Made by a program: the position numbers and the translations under genes. A stretch of DNA of 58,784 nucleotides from Anaerolineae bacterium (GTDB lineage: Bacteria; Chloroflexota; Anaerolineae; 4572-78; J111): NCBI GenBank assembly GCA_020433835.1, contig JAGRBY010000001.1:1-58784 (forward strand), written 5' to 3'. Shown piece by piece: positions 8,854 to 17,265 of the stretch (its first letter is position 1; each line of letters begins with the position of its first letter). The notes beneath the pieces are model-generated. The model saw only the letters and a program-made list of their open reading frames with translations, had not been told where the DNA came from and searched no databases.

Positions 8854-10080
8854 AATTTACGTCACCTTTCTTATGCACAATGGGCAAGTTTTTATCGATA
8901 ACCGTTCACATGGTTCAAGCTACACAGAAAAACGTAGCCGGCCAATAAATCCTATAGGGCAGTAAGAAGGTTCTAATTGTGTTTACGGGCAGTGTCTACC
9001 CACTCTATAACAATAGCGTGTGTTTGAGCGTCCGTCTCGGAACAAAAGCCACCCTCGGCTATGCTATGATGGATAACCGAGATCATTCTCTTTGTGCAGT
9101 TGTAGAACCTGCTTGATTAATTCTCCAGTAACGTAGGTGAGCTATCTGTACGACCAGCGAGAGAACACAAAATGATTGACAAGATCAGACTGTGTAAGAG
9201 GGTGAAGGCGGAGTAAAGAAGTGGTTTTATAGGTGACAAACTATTAACCACAAGGCGTGTTCTCATAGCCCCGAACGATTTTATGGGTGTGGTTGATAGA
9301 CATGGTATTAAACTGTTACATTCCATTTGCGAGCGACGCAGGGAAAAGCAAATCAGCGAAAAGGGTAAGTTTAACAAATGTAGGATTGTGCGTGGCAAAC
9401 AACGTCATCGACTCAATCATTCGGGATTGATCGCTGAATGGGCGTAGGCTACGGCCACTGTGTATAATGGCTCCGCCTTTCAGCAGATGGTAGACCAGAT
9501 CGCTAAGCAGATGATTGTTTTTCTGATATGGGTTTTGGCAAAAAGGATTGCAGCCTTCCAACTTGTGGCTTTGTTAATGCGGTGGGTGAAATAGGCGGAT
9601 GGTGGCTGAAACAATTTTCCCATATTAACCTACATTTGTAACTTCAAACGGTCTCAATACAAAGTAAGTATCCGACGCATGTTTCAACAACCTTTCAATA
9701 TGAGAGGAAGCAAGCATGCGGCGTCGCTATGGTTTTGTTTTCTTTTACATCCTAACCTTTTTTGGGGACGATGGACTTTGTTGAACCTTCATAGGAAAGC
9801 CCATCTGATTTTTTATTCTATGTTATTATTTCGTTTTGTCAAATTGCTTTTTTGGGTGTTAAGGACGAGGGGACTACACCGCATTTATCCCGATGCCCTA
9901 ATCGGATAAATTTGGGGGGGTTGTGAGTTGCATAACAAAGAGAAGACGTGTGGCAACGGTTGCCCCACTTTCTACCAGAGAGGGTACACCTTAAAGGTGT
10001 TACGTAATCCAGACACACACAGCTAAAGCCAGCGATCTACTTTCGCCAAGTTCCGCCCATCAACCATCAGCATTGCGGCT
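8854..10080. other. Gene-poor 1.2-kb stretch with a possible decayed gene
   Basis: No intact gene with a ribosome binding site is seen. A plus-strand reading near 9245-9450 gives a basic stretch beginning IAPNDFMGVVDRHGIKLL and containing GKQRHRLNHSGLIAEWA before a stop; another frame stays open to about 9592. Broken frames and basic composition suggest a remnant, possibly of a transposase, but no family signature is recognised. A short plus-strand reading at 9679-9909 is hydrophobic and unsupported. The rest looks like upstream regulatory sequence. Confidence 0.35.
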
Positions 10081-12039
10081 TTAGCGTTCGATATCTTCTT
10101 CGTCGATATTTCTTAAATCCCGCCAAGGTACAGAAAAATCATCCACCAATGTTTCCATCGATCCCACCCCATTACCGTTTTTATTCTGACGCACGGCTTT
10201 CTGCATTTGCTTCCGCCACGATTGGGCATAGTATCCGTCCATTGCCATCAGATCCCGATGATTGCCGGACTCCACAATGCAGCCGTCTATCATCACATGA
10301 ATAATATCGGCTTGCATGGCCGTGGTAAAGCGGTGGGTAATAATTACCGACGTACGCCCGCCAACCAATTCTCGAAAGCGCTCCATCCATTCATTTTCAG
10401 CCCAACTGTCCATTGCGCTGGTCGGCTCATCCAAGATCACCAGATCGGCCCGCCGTACAAAGGCCCGGGCCAGGCACAGGCGCTGCCATTCGCCTACGCT
10501 CAACTCACTTTGTCCAAACCGTTTGCCCAACAGCGTTTCATAGCCGTCCGGTAATTTGTCAATAATGGGCTGAGCCCCGCCGGCCAGCGCGGCGGCCTCA
10601 ATTTTTGACTGTGTTGGCTGGCCGGCCAAATCGCCAAAGCGAATATTATTGCCGGCGCTATCGTCGAAAGACAGCGGTTTCTGGAAAAGAACCGTAATTC
10701 GCCGCCGTAAGTCGCTTTGGCTCATAGCCCGTAAATCCACACCATCCCAGGTGATACAGCCCTCTTTAGGATCGTAAAAACGGCATAGCAGCTTTAAAAG
10801 CGTACTTTTACCCGCGCCATTCTTGCCCACAATCGCTACCATCCGACCACTGGGAATCGTTAGATTAAAATTTTCCAGCGCCATAAGCTTGCTATCGGGG
10901 TAACTAAAAGAAACGCCACTCACTTCGATCCCCTGATTTAAACCCGCCGGTACCTGAACAGGGTCGGTGGGATCGGCAAGTTGTGGCTCAAGGTCCAGAA
11001 AAGTAAAGAGATCTTCTAAAAACAAAATATCATCGTAAATACTGCTTACACAACCCAACAGACTGCTCATTAGGCGCTGCCCCTGATTTAAGGTCTGCCA
11101 AAACATAGCCAGATCACCCAAACTTTGCGTCCCCTGCAACGCCTGCCACAGCATCCAGACCATTGCCAGCAGCAGCCCCAGCAGGCCAAAAAAACTCGCC
11201 CCCAGCTGCCCTATCATCCCCTTGGTTCTAATTGCCAACCGTTCGCTTCGCAGTTTACGGCGTAATTCGTTGTAGGTCGGTTTGAAATAATCACCCAATT
11301 CAAACAGACGCAGTTCCGTCGCAGCCTGATTAGACGTTAGCAAGTTATGATAGTATTCCAACCGTCGCTGGTTTATCGTGTTATCCAACCGCCATTTGTA
11401 GAGAGTTCGTGAAATATACAATGTTACTCCAAAAGCCGGTAGCGCCCCTAAAAGGAGCAGCAGCGGAACCCACCAGGCAAAAGTAAACAGGACACCAATC
11501 ATCGCCAGCAAGGTGATGCTGCTTTGCAACAGACTATTTATATTCTGTAGCAAGCTGAGCGGCTTGGTAAGCGCATCGCTGGAGGCGCGTTTGAACTGAT
11601 CATAGTAGGAAGCGGATTCAAAAAAGTCCATATCCACCGAGGTCGTCTTATCGTGGATAAGGCCGTACATCTGATCTTGGGTTTGGTCGGTCAACATAGT
11701 GTTAACGTAAGATTGTACACTGTTTAGCAGCTGACGCGTCAAAAACACAGCCCCCATCAATAGCCCCGTCATTAGGGCTAACTCAATAGCAGCCGCGTCA
11801 CCATGACTATCGATAACCGCAACCAGAGCGTTGACCATTTCGCGGGTTAAATAAACCGTAAATACCGGCAGCACCCCCTGAATAACCAACAGCACCGTTG
11901 AGGCCATGGCCCAACCGGCTGCCGCCATCCAAACTAGGTGCAACGCCCGCGGGATATATCGAGCCTGCTTTAACTGACTCTTGGGCGACAGATATCTGTG
12001 AAATCTTTCCGCACGTCTACGCTGAGTTCTGTTAGTCAT
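10081..12039 (-). CDS. ABC exporter, fused permease and ATPase
   Basis: A 652-aa half-transporter of the type I exporter (MsbA/LmrA-like) group, acting as a dimer in the inner membrane. Residues about 30-330 hold the transmembrane helices. The ATPase follows, with Walker A VGKNGAGKSTLLKLL near 405, signature LSVGEWQRLCLARAF (LSVGE replaces the usual LSGGQ), Walker B DLVILDEPTSAMD and the H-loop ITHRF. It stands alone, with about 1.2 kb before the glycan cluster. Substrate unknown; lipid, peptide or glycan are all possible. Confidence 0.9.
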   Translation of the reverse strand: MTNRTQRRRAERFHRYLSPKSQLKQARYIPRALHLVWMAAAGWAMASTVLLVIQGVLPVFTVYLTREMVNALVAVIDSHGDAAAIELALMTGLLMGAVFLTRQLLNSVQSYVNTMLTDQTQDQMYGLIHDKTTSVDMDFFESASYYDQFKRASSDALTKPLSLLQNINSLLQSSITLLAMIGVLFTFAWWVPLLLLLGALPAFGVTLYISRTLYKWRLDNTINQRRLEYYHNLLTSNQAATELRLFELGDYFKPTYNELRRKLRSERLAIRTKGMIGQLGASFFGLLGLLLAMVWMLWQALQGTQSLGDLAMFWQTLNQGQRLMSSLLGCVSSIYDDILFLEDLFTFLDLEPQLADPTDPVQVPAGLNQGIEVSGVSFSYPDSKLMALENFNLTIPSGRMVAIVGKNGAGKSTLLKLLCRFYDPKEGCITWDGVDLRAMSQSDLRRRITVLFQKPLSFDDSAGNNIRFGDLAGQPTQSKIEAAALAGGAQPIIDKLPDGYETLLGKRFGQSELSVGEWQRLCLARAFVRRADLVILDEPTSAMDSWAENEWMERFRELVGGRTSVIITHRFTTAMQADIIHVMIDGCIVESGNHRDLMAMDGYYAQSWRKQMQKAVRQNKNGNGVGSMETLVDDFSVPWRDLRNIDEEDIER

Positions 12040-12404
12040 AAGCTGTTCTAAGTTGGTTTATGAACTTACAGGGGGAGGTCGAGGCGTTTAAAATTAATGG
12101 GAATGGTGGGTGTTAGTAAGCTGCAAGGTAACTTCGTGCGCCAATCTTCCCTATCCGCACATGTGATCGCAATTTTGACCCCGGCGACCGCACGTAACGA
12201 CGATGGCATTTAATCGCGGTGTCATGGAGCTGGTATTCTCAATAATAAGTTACCCTTATGATCCATTCTACCGATTATTTTACCTTGGGGCAAACGTGAA
12301 TGGTGATTGTGGCTAATATCCGGTTGTACTGTCCACATAATATACCCGATTGAAAGTGGGTTGGTATAGAGATTTTATAAACCCCTCTCCCTCCAAACGC
12401 AAAA

Positions 12405-12428
12405 AAAACCGCCTAAATAGGCGGTTTT
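12405..12428 (-). terminator. Intrinsic terminator, probably the original one of tRNA-Cys
   Basis: Perfect 10-bp stem AAAACCGCCT/AGGCGGTTTT with an AAAT loop. Read on the minus strand the stem is followed by a run of T. It lies directly beyond the left att repeat, where the end of tRNA-Cys lay before integration. Confidence 0.82.
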
Positions 12429-12433
12429 CACAA

Positions 12434-12475
12434 AGGCGACGGCCGGATTCGAACCGGCGCATAAAGGTTTTGCAG
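12434..12475 (-). repeat. attL: 42-bp copy of the tRNA-Cys 3' half
   Basis: Identical over 42 bp to 53300-53341. It covers the tRNA from the anticodon loop to the acceptor end and then diverges (GGGGAGG here, ACCTCTG at the right). The integrase stop codon is 12 bp away. This is the classic arrangement for a tRNA-targeting tyrosine integrase. Confidence 0.95.
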
Positions 12476-12487
12476 GGGAGGCGGATA

Positions 12488-13507
12488 CTACGGATTGTTA
12501 CCATTAACCGGCGAATAACGGTGGTGGGCCGCTTTTAGTTCATCGGTGTTGAAGGTGGTATAGATTTTGGTAACGTCGGTGGTCGTGTGGCCCATCAAAT
12601 CTGAAAGCGTAGCGGTGGGGATGCCGCGTTTGGTGGTATCGCGGCCAAACGCATGCCGCCAGGCATGGGGGTTAAAGACCTCATCAATCAGACCGGTCTT
12701 TTCGGCCAAACGCTTGAAAATGAGGTAAATACCCTGGTAGCTTAATGGCCCCTGATGCCCCCACCAAACGGGGTCGGCGGGCTTGCTGTGCTTCAGTCCG
12801 GCCCGGTAAAGTTTCAAGGCCTCGCCGGTGATCGGTTTAAAAAAGAGCGGGCGGCTCTTATTCCCTTTGCCCGTAACCTGGGCCTCACCCTCATCAATCT
12901 GCACATCGCCCCAAGTCAGCCCCACAGCCTCAGCCGCGCGACAGCCGGTGTCTCGAAAAAACAACAAAACCGCTCGATCACGCGGGCTTTCGGCAGCCTC
13001 GATAAGGGTGTTTATGTGCGCCTCCGTAATGGCTTTGGGCTTTTTATTTTTAGGCAGGGCCGGGGGGCGTACATCGGCCAGGGGCTGCTCGCGCAAATAA
13101 CCGCGCTCCAACAGCCAGCGCCCAAAACGCACCAGAATATGGTAATGCCCCTTCACCGTGTAGGGCGACAGATCGCGACTTTTTAGCTCGCCATAGTAGT
13201 CGAGCCAAACCTGCGCGTCGGCGGGGTCGTGGTCGGGGTGTTGATCAAGCCAGTCGCAAAACTGGCCCACCCGCAGCCGATAGCCCTCACGGGTGTGGGC
13301 TTTTCGATCCTCGTTGATCTCCAGGTACTTGAGCAGCTCAGGAATAAACCGGCGCAACGGCAAGCCTGTCGGTTCCGGCTCAGGATCACCCACCTGGTGC
13401 GTCACCGTTTGATTGTTGGGTAGCTTAATTGTAATCGTGGTCAGCCATTCGGGTGGGTTAGAGAGGTCAAGGGTTAGCCGGCCATCCGGGTCAATTGAAA
13501 AATTCAT
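12488..13507 (-). CDS. int: Tyrosine integrase
   Basis: A 339-aa tyrosine recombinase that would integrate and excise the element at tRNA-Cys. Residues about 55-150 form the SAM-like core-binding domain (YLEINEDRKAHTREGYRLRV and on). The catalytic domain has DTGCRAAEAVGL (first Arg), HAWRHAFG (H-x-x-R), LMGHTTTDVTKIYTTF (His and the nucleophile Tyr). TAAGG precedes the ATG. It lies at the left end next to attL and is transcribed toward it, divergent from the early operon. Both presumably share control from the 13.5-13.7 kb intergenic region. Confidence 0.95.
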   Translation of the reverse strand: MNFSIDPDGRLTLDLSNPPEWLTTITIKLPNNQTVTHQVGDPEPEPTGLPLRRFIPELLKYLEINEDRKAHTREGYRLRVGQFCDWLDQHPDHDPADAQVWLDYYGELKSRDLSPYTVKGHYHILVRFGRWLLERGYLREQPLADVRPPALPKNKKPKAITEAHINTLIEAAESPRDRAVLLFFRDTGCRAAEAVGLTWGDVQIDEGEAQVTGKGNKSRPLFFKPITGEALKLYRAGLKHSKPADPVWWGHQGPLSYQGIYLIFKRLAEKTGLIDEVFNPHAWRHAFGRDTTKRGIPTATLSDLMGHTTTDVTKIYTTFNTDELKAAHHRYSPVNGNNP

Positions 13508-13635
13508 AAACCTTAATATAACAAATCAGAGTTACAAACAAGAAACAGCGATACCCCATATCCGGGTGTCGCTGTTTTTGGATCACCCTTTTTTTTTATT
13601 CTTCCTAGAACACCTGTTTGCTCGAATTTGCCCAA

Positions 13636-13671
13636 AAGTTCGGACAGATATGTTGACATCTGTCCGAACTT
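13636..13671. promoter_or_regulatory. Palindromic operator overlapping the early promoter
   Basis: Perfect 14-bp inverted arms AAGTTCGGACAGAT (13636-13649) and ATCTGTCCGAACTT (13658-13671), separated by 8 bp. The arm centres are 22 bp apart, two helical turns. The palindrome covers the -35 box and most of the spacer of the promoter below, so a dimeric protein bound here would block it. The binding protein is not identified. Confidence 0.85.
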
Positions 13672-13681
13672 CGTTTATAAT
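13653..13681 (+). promoter_or_regulatory. Perfect sigma70-type promoter of the early operon
   Basis: TTGACA at 13653-13658 and TATAAT at 13676-13681 are separated by exactly 17 bp. It points into the early operon, whose first SD-led start is 36 bp beyond the -10 box. Such a perfect promoter needs tight repression in a lysogen, which fits the overlapping palindrome. Confidence 0.92.
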
Positions 13682-13716
13682 AGACCCCATACATTACAAC
13701 CAACGAGGAACCAAAA

Positions 13717-13764
13717 ATGACATCCACCCACCCGGAGGTGCGGCTATGGCCCGCCACCACCTAG
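13717..13764 (+). CDS. Possible 15-aa leader peptide
   Basis: An ATG preceded by GAGGA opens a 15-codon frame (MTSTHPEVRLWPATT) that ends inside the exonuclease gene, overlapping its start by 19 bp in another frame. It could couple translation to the next gene or be chance. Seen directly; function is inference. Confidence 0.4.
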   Translation: MTSTHPEVRLWPATT

Positions 13765-14546
13765 CGTCCATCATCCCGGCCCCGGCCCCAGCCCGGCTGG
13801 TCGTCGAGCAAACCCCCGGCGGCATCCTGTTACCCCCCGGTGTCGCGGCCAAGCTCAACGCCAAAAGCGCCCTGGCCGCAGCCGAGGCGCTGGTGGCCGG
13901 CTTGCCGGTTGCATCGCCCCAGGGAGCCGAAGCCGCCGTTTTAGCCGCCGTGCACCAACTGGAAAGCCGCCTGGCCCAAACCCAGGCCGCCCTCACCAAA
14001 GCCGAGCGCCGCCTGCGCCAACTGGAGCAGCCCAACCCGGCCGCCCAACTGCTGGCCCAAAACCCCCTCTTTATCGACCTGGAAACAGCCGGACTCAAAA
14101 AAACCGATCCCGTCCTGGAGGTCGCCGTCATCGATACCCAGGGGCATGTGCTGCTCAGCACACTGGTCAACGCCGGTCAGCAGCCCATTCCGCCCCAGGC
14201 CACCGCCGTCAACGGCATCACCAACGCGATGGTGGTCGACGCCCCGGCCTGGGCCGATGTCGCGCCTTTGCTTCAGCCGCTGCTGGCCGGCCGCACCGTT
14301 GTGGCCCACAACGCCAAATTCGAAGCCAAATTCCTGCCGCCCTGGGACATCGCCTGGGTCTGCTCCAAAAAACTGGCCGACACCATGCTGGGCCAGCGCC
14401 ACGGTTGGGGCGGGCTGCAAGCCCGGCTGGCCCAATGCCAGCTAGAACCTGGCCCGGCCCACAGCGCCGCCGGCGACTGTCTCAGCACCCTCCGTTTAAT
14501 CCGTCACCTGGCCGGCCTGGCCGAACCGGTGGCGTTAATCTATTAA
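13746..14546 (+). CDS. DnaQ-like 3'-5' exonuclease (DEDDh)
   Basis: A 266-aa protein from the ATG at 13746, preceded by GGAGG. A helical N-terminal part (about residues 40-105) leads to an exonuclease domain: FIDLETAGL (Exo I D-x-E), HNAKFEAKFL (Exo II, with Glu where Asp is usual) and HSAAGDCLSTLRLI (Exo III, H-x4-D). It should degrade DNA or RNA 3' ends during element replication or host takeover. It is the first full gene after the operator-controlled promoter, so it is expressed immediately on induction. The Asp-to-Glu change could lower activity. Confidence 0.85.
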   Translation: MARHHLASIIPAPAPARLVVEQTPGGILLPPGVAAKLNAKSALAAAEALVAGLPVASPQGAEAAVLAAVHQLESRLAQTQAALTKAERRLRQLEQPNPAAQLLAQNPLFIDLETAGLKKTDPVLEVAVIDTQGHVLLSTLVNAGQQPIPPQATAVNGITNAMVVDAPAWADVAPLLQPLLAGRTVVAHNAKFEAKFLPPWDIAWVCSKKLADTMLGQRHGWGGLQARLAQCQLEPGPAHSAAGDCLSTLRLIRHLAGLAEPVALIY

Positions 14547-14552
14547 CCCTGG

Positions 14553-14589
14553 CCCGGTAACAGTCACTATAAAAGTGACTGTCACCGGG
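14553..14589 (+). terminator. Strong hairpin between early genes
   Basis: Stem of 16 bp with one mismatch (CCCGGTAACAGTCACT / AGTGACTGTCACCGGG, loop ATAAA), directly after the exonuclease stop. No T-run follows, so it may process or attenuate RNA rather than terminate fully. It contains the AGTGACTGTCAC core also seen in chromosomal palindromes at 54.1 and 57.3 kb. Confidence 0.6.
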
Positions 14590-14612
14590 CGATTAACCGA
14601 AAGGAGTCCATT

Positions 14613-15227
14613 GTGACAACCACGCAAGACCAAATTTTAGACGCCATCACCGGCGTGGGCCGCAAGGTCGATACCCTCAGCGACCAGGTTCAAAAAATAG
14701 ACAAGCGGGTCACCGCCCTGGAACAAAAGCCGGCCCTCAAAACACGGGTGGTCACCACCCCGCCCCCTACCAGTGTTGAGGTTCGGCCCCAGCCCGCGCC
14801 CGGCAAAGTCACGGTCGATCAGGCCGGAGGCGACGCTGAAAAATACTTTCAGCCCATGCTCTGCACCAAGCTGGCCGTCTCCAAAGATCGCAAGCGGGAA
14901 AATTGGCGGGTAGACCTCTACCTGCAAGGGCTGCGCCGCCCGGCTTCCGTCATCGAATGGCAGTTCGACGCCCTGGTGGAGATGGTTGAATTTATCCAAA
15001 TCGGCTGGCCCCAATTTAGCATGGATCACCTCGATGAAAGCTGGTTCATCGAAGCCGATGCTGAATACCGCCAACTGCAAGACGACAAAATTAAACCGCC
15101 TCGCAAATTCTACAATGAAGGGCTTGGCTTCATGGTCGAAGCCATGAAAAGCCGCCGCGACGCCCACAACAAAACCTACATCAACGCGGTCGCCATCTAC
15201 CCGTTTGCCGAAAGGACAACCCAATGA
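14613..15227 (+). CDS. Early protein of unknown function with N-terminal coiled coil
   Basis: A 204-aa protein starting at GTG 14613, chosen for AAGGAG 8 bp upstream. Residues 1-40 (ITGVGRKVDTLSDQVQKIDK) form a short coiled coil. A proline-rich linker follows, then a compact domain from about residue 88 (YFQPMLCTKLAVSKDRKREN) rich in aromatics, with KSRRDAHNKTYINAV near the end. No family is recognised. Position among replication genes suggests a DNA-associated oligomer; that is inference only. It overlaps the next gene by ATGA. Confidence 0.7.
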   Translation: MTTTQDQILDAITGVGRKVDTLSDQVQKIDKRVTALEQKPALKTRVVTTPPPTSVEVRPQPAPGKVTVDQAGGDAEKYFQPMLCTKLAVSKDRKRENWRVDLYLQGLRRPASVIEWQFDALVEMVEFIQIGWPQFSMDHLDESWFIEADAEYRQLQDDKIKPPRKFYNEGLGFMVEAMKSRRDAHNKTYINAVAIYPFAERTTQ

Positions 15228-15472
15228 GCTGCCAATACTGCGACACCCCAGCCGTCAGGCACACCGAACCGCCGCTCTGCCCGGTTCATTTCGACCTGGT
15301 CGTCTTAATTGAATATATGGAATCAAAAAAATGGGAACTTACCATCGAGGATGTGATCGCCACCCTGCGCCTGGCCAAACTCAAAGGCGGCGCCTGGACA
15401 TTAACCGAAGAAATGATTCCCAACCTGCTACCAGATTACCTTGAGGTAAAAAAGACAAAGACGCCCCAGTAA
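15224..15472 (+). CDS. Small early protein with Cys/His cluster
   Basis: An 82-aa protein whose ATG overlaps the previous stop (ATGA), implying coupling. The N-terminus CQYCDTPAVRHTEPPLCPVHF has C-x2-C and C-x2-H spacing, a probable zinc site, followed by a helical body. Function unknown; possibly a regulator or an adaptor for the gene before it. Confidence 0.65.
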   Translation: MSCQYCDTPAVRHTEPPLCPVHFDLVVLIEYMESKKWELTIEDVIATLRLAKLKGGAWTLTEEMIPNLLPDYLEVKKTKTPQ

Positions 15473-15576
15473 CACAGAGCGTCTTGTCATACATTACGAG
15501 GCGTTTCCGGCTGCGGGAGCGCCTCTGAGGAACCAACCACCATCCCATCGATCAGCGTCCATAGTTCGAGGAACAA

Positions 15577-15891
15577 ATGGTTAACCATATTGTAGCGCAA
15601 ACACCATCACCATCCAAAAAGAAAAGCGGGGCCGCTCTTCACCTCCCACCCTACCCCATCCCCCAACGCAAAGGCCAATTCGTACCCATCGGCAGCGATC
15701 CCTGCCGTCGCCTGCTGGCCGCCGTAGCCCTACTGGCCGTAACCGACATCATCCGGCCCCCCAAAACCCTATCAAAAACCGATAGGTCATCGGCCCGTGA
15801 TTTCATCGAAACCTACCCCGACATCTATCGGGCGCTCGGCGTGCCGTACAAAAAACTCAAACATATCATCTCAGCCAAACAGAAAGGATAA
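15577..15891 (+). CDS. Small basic early protein, unknown function
   Basis: A 104-aa protein at ATG 15577 with GAGGAAC upstream. A disordered basic N-terminus (SPSKKKSGAALHLPP) precedes LLAAVALLAVTDIIRPPK, which is amphipathic or weakly hydrophobic, and a helical C-terminus ending in KKLKHIISAKQKG. No family is recognised. It may bind nucleic acid, judging only from charge. Confidence 0.6.
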   Translation: MVNHIVAQTPSPSKKKSGAALHLPPYPIPQRKGQFVPIGSDPCRRLLAAVALLAVTDIIRPPKTLSKTDRSSARDFIETYPDIYRALGVPYKKLKHIISAKQKG

Positions 15892-15896
15892 AAACG

Positions 15897-16187
15897 ATGT
15901 TTAATCAAATCCCTATCCCCCATAATCTCAATGATCTTTCGCCAAAAAAACAGGAATATTTTAGGCGTCTGGTCGAACTTCAAAAACTGGAGCAAGAAAT
16001 GGCGACCGCCACGACCATCGGGCGGCAGCAAAAACTGCACCACATCCAAGACAGCCTGGACACCATCAAAAGCCAATACCTCGACCACACGCCGGAATTC
16101 AAAGCCCTGTGGCTGGCCTGGGAAGCAACCCGGCTGGCCTGGTATTTGCAAGCATTTGAGGCGCTGAAGCAGGCGCTTGAGGATTAA
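15897..16187 (+). CDS. Small helical early protein, unknown function
   Basis: A 96-aa, almost wholly alpha-helical protein beginning 5 bp after the previous stop. EYFRRLVELQKLEQEMATA is a likely coiled coil, and the tail FKALWLAWEATRLAWYLQAF is rich in Trp and Leu. It is the last gene before a terminator, so it ends the first early block. No family recognised. Confidence 0.62.
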   Translation: MFNQIPIPHNLNDLSPKKQEYFRRLVELQKLEQEMATATTIGRQQKLHHIQDSLDTIKSQYLDHTPEFKALWLAWEATRLAWYLQAFEALKQALED

Positions 16188-16194
16188 CCATAAA

Positions 16195-16236
16195 AAAAGT
16201 CCTTGTGTCAGAACGCCAATTCCCACAAGGACTTTT
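16195..16236 (+). terminator. Bidirectional intrinsic terminator inside the early region
   Basis: Perfect 13-bp stem AAAAGTCCTTGTG / CACAAGGACTTTT with a 16-nt loop. T or A runs on both sides allow action in either direction. It splits the early genes into two transcription blocks. Confidence 0.75.
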
Positions 16237-16289
16237 CGAAAACAAAATCACTCCCCCCTGAAAACAGGAGCAACAAAAAAGGAGCAATC

Positions 16290-16598
16290 GTGAACATTAT
16301 ACAACCAAACCAACTACCCAACCAACTACCAACCAACCACCCACCCCAACGCGCCGGCGGCCTGGCCGTGCGCAACAAATACCCGCCGGCCTACTGTCCC
16401 CGCTGCGGCAAAGAAATCATGTGGGGGACATCGTGGCACGGTTATCTGGGCCACTTGGGCCTGCACGGCCTGGCCGATCGCTACTTCGGCGGCGACCTAA
16501 AAGCAGCCCAAAAACGCTTGCGCCAAAACGGCCAGGCCCGACAAGACCCGGCCCCCCAGAACGGGGCATTTCCCAAATACAAACCCATCACCCAGTAA
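16290..16598 (+). CDS. Small zinc-ribbon protein
   Basis: A 102-aa protein from GTG 16290 with AAAAAAGGAG upstream. The N-terminus is a low-complexity Asn/Gln/Pro tract from CCAAC-type nucleotide repeats. The core YCPRCGKEIMWGTSWHGYLGHLGLHGLADRYF has C-x2-C plus several His residues, a probable zinc ribbon. First gene after the internal terminator; DNA or protein binding is likely, but no family is recognised. Confidence 0.65.
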   Translation: MNIIQPNQLPNQLPTNHPPQRAGGLAVRNKYPPAYCPRCGKEIMWGTSWHGYLGHLGLHGLADRYFGGDLKAAQKRLRQNGQARQDPAPQNGAFPKYKPITQ

Positions 16599-16609
16599 AG
16601 GAGGTAATC

Positions 16610-16996
16610 ATGGCCATTGTTGGCTTTACCAATTACCAAGCGTTTTACGAAGAGTTGCGAGACCATGGCCAATGGGATTGGCCGGTAAGAGTTGCGCATT
16701 ATCATAAAATCATTCCCAGTAGCAACACGCCGATCACGCTATATAAATTCTTTGTTGTGGCCGCCTGCGAAACCGACCGCGACACGTTGGTTTGTCGCTT
16801 CCAAATCGGCCAAACCCAAATATGGGGCGACGATGATCAGGGCCGGTTGGTCGAATTAGACGAACTCAGCCTGAAAGTAAAAGAAGGGCTAATCAGATCG
16901 CTCCAAACGCTGGAATGGACGCAAATTCGGGCCGGTATCATCGCCGCCGCCGACCAGAGTGAAACCGATGCCGGCCCCGGCAGGGAGCTACTATGA
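16610..16996 (+). CDS. Early protein of unknown function
   Basis: A 128-aa soluble protein at ATG 16610 with an excellent GGAGGT site. It begins MAIVGFTNYQAFYEELRDH and has alternating strands up to about residue 85, then a helix. No family is recognised. Its stop overlaps the start of the membrane protein that follows (ATGA), placing it in the FtsK-like ATPase operon. Confidence 0.65.
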   Translation: MAIVGFTNYQAFYEELRDHGQWDWPVRVAHYHKIIPSSNTPITLYKFFVVAACETDRDTLVCRFQIGQTQIWGDDDQGRLVELDELSLKVKEGLIRSLQTLEWTQIRAGIIAAADQSETDAGPGRELL

Positions 16997-17265
16997 CCTT
17001 AGCCATCGCCCTCATCAACCACCGGCGTACATTCGCCTTCACCCTCACCCTGCCGCCCGTCGGCGACACCTGGCCGGCGCTCATCCTGCTGGCCATGCTC
17101 ACCGGCATCCTGGCCGGCCTCTGTCTCGATCTGGCGGCCGGTTGGCCGGTTGGCACAGTCACCATGTTCCCGGCCTCACTCGCGGCCGGAGCCGCCGTTG
17201 GATTATTACTGCTGGAATTAGGGGAACGAGGTCACCATGGGCCGCCGGATCATAACCGCCTTTAG
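16993..17265 (+). CDS. Small membrane protein upstream of the FtsK-like ATPase
   Basis: A 90-aa protein with two predicted membrane helices: about residues 29-49 (LILLAMLTGILAGLCLDLA) and 53-77 (VGTVTMFPASLAAGAAVGLLLL). It overlaps both neighbours, by 4 bp upstream and 29 bp downstream, so it is strongly coupled to the ATPase. A partner or membrane anchor for that ATPase is the simplest reading. Confidence 0.7.
   Translation: MTLAIALINHRRTFAFTLTLPPVGDTWPALILLAMLTGILAGLCLDLAAGWPVGTVTMFPASLAAGAAVGLLLLELGERGHHGPPDHNRL

Noticed and set aside
9117..9561. Minus-strand frames in the 8.9-10.1 kb gap
   Set aside because: No ribosome sites and no recognisable motif; a plus-strand remnant reads better, but is also broken.
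13413..13745. N-terminal extension of the exonuclease gene
   Set aside because: The upstream in-frame part covers the operator and promoter; ATG 13746 has the GGAGG site.
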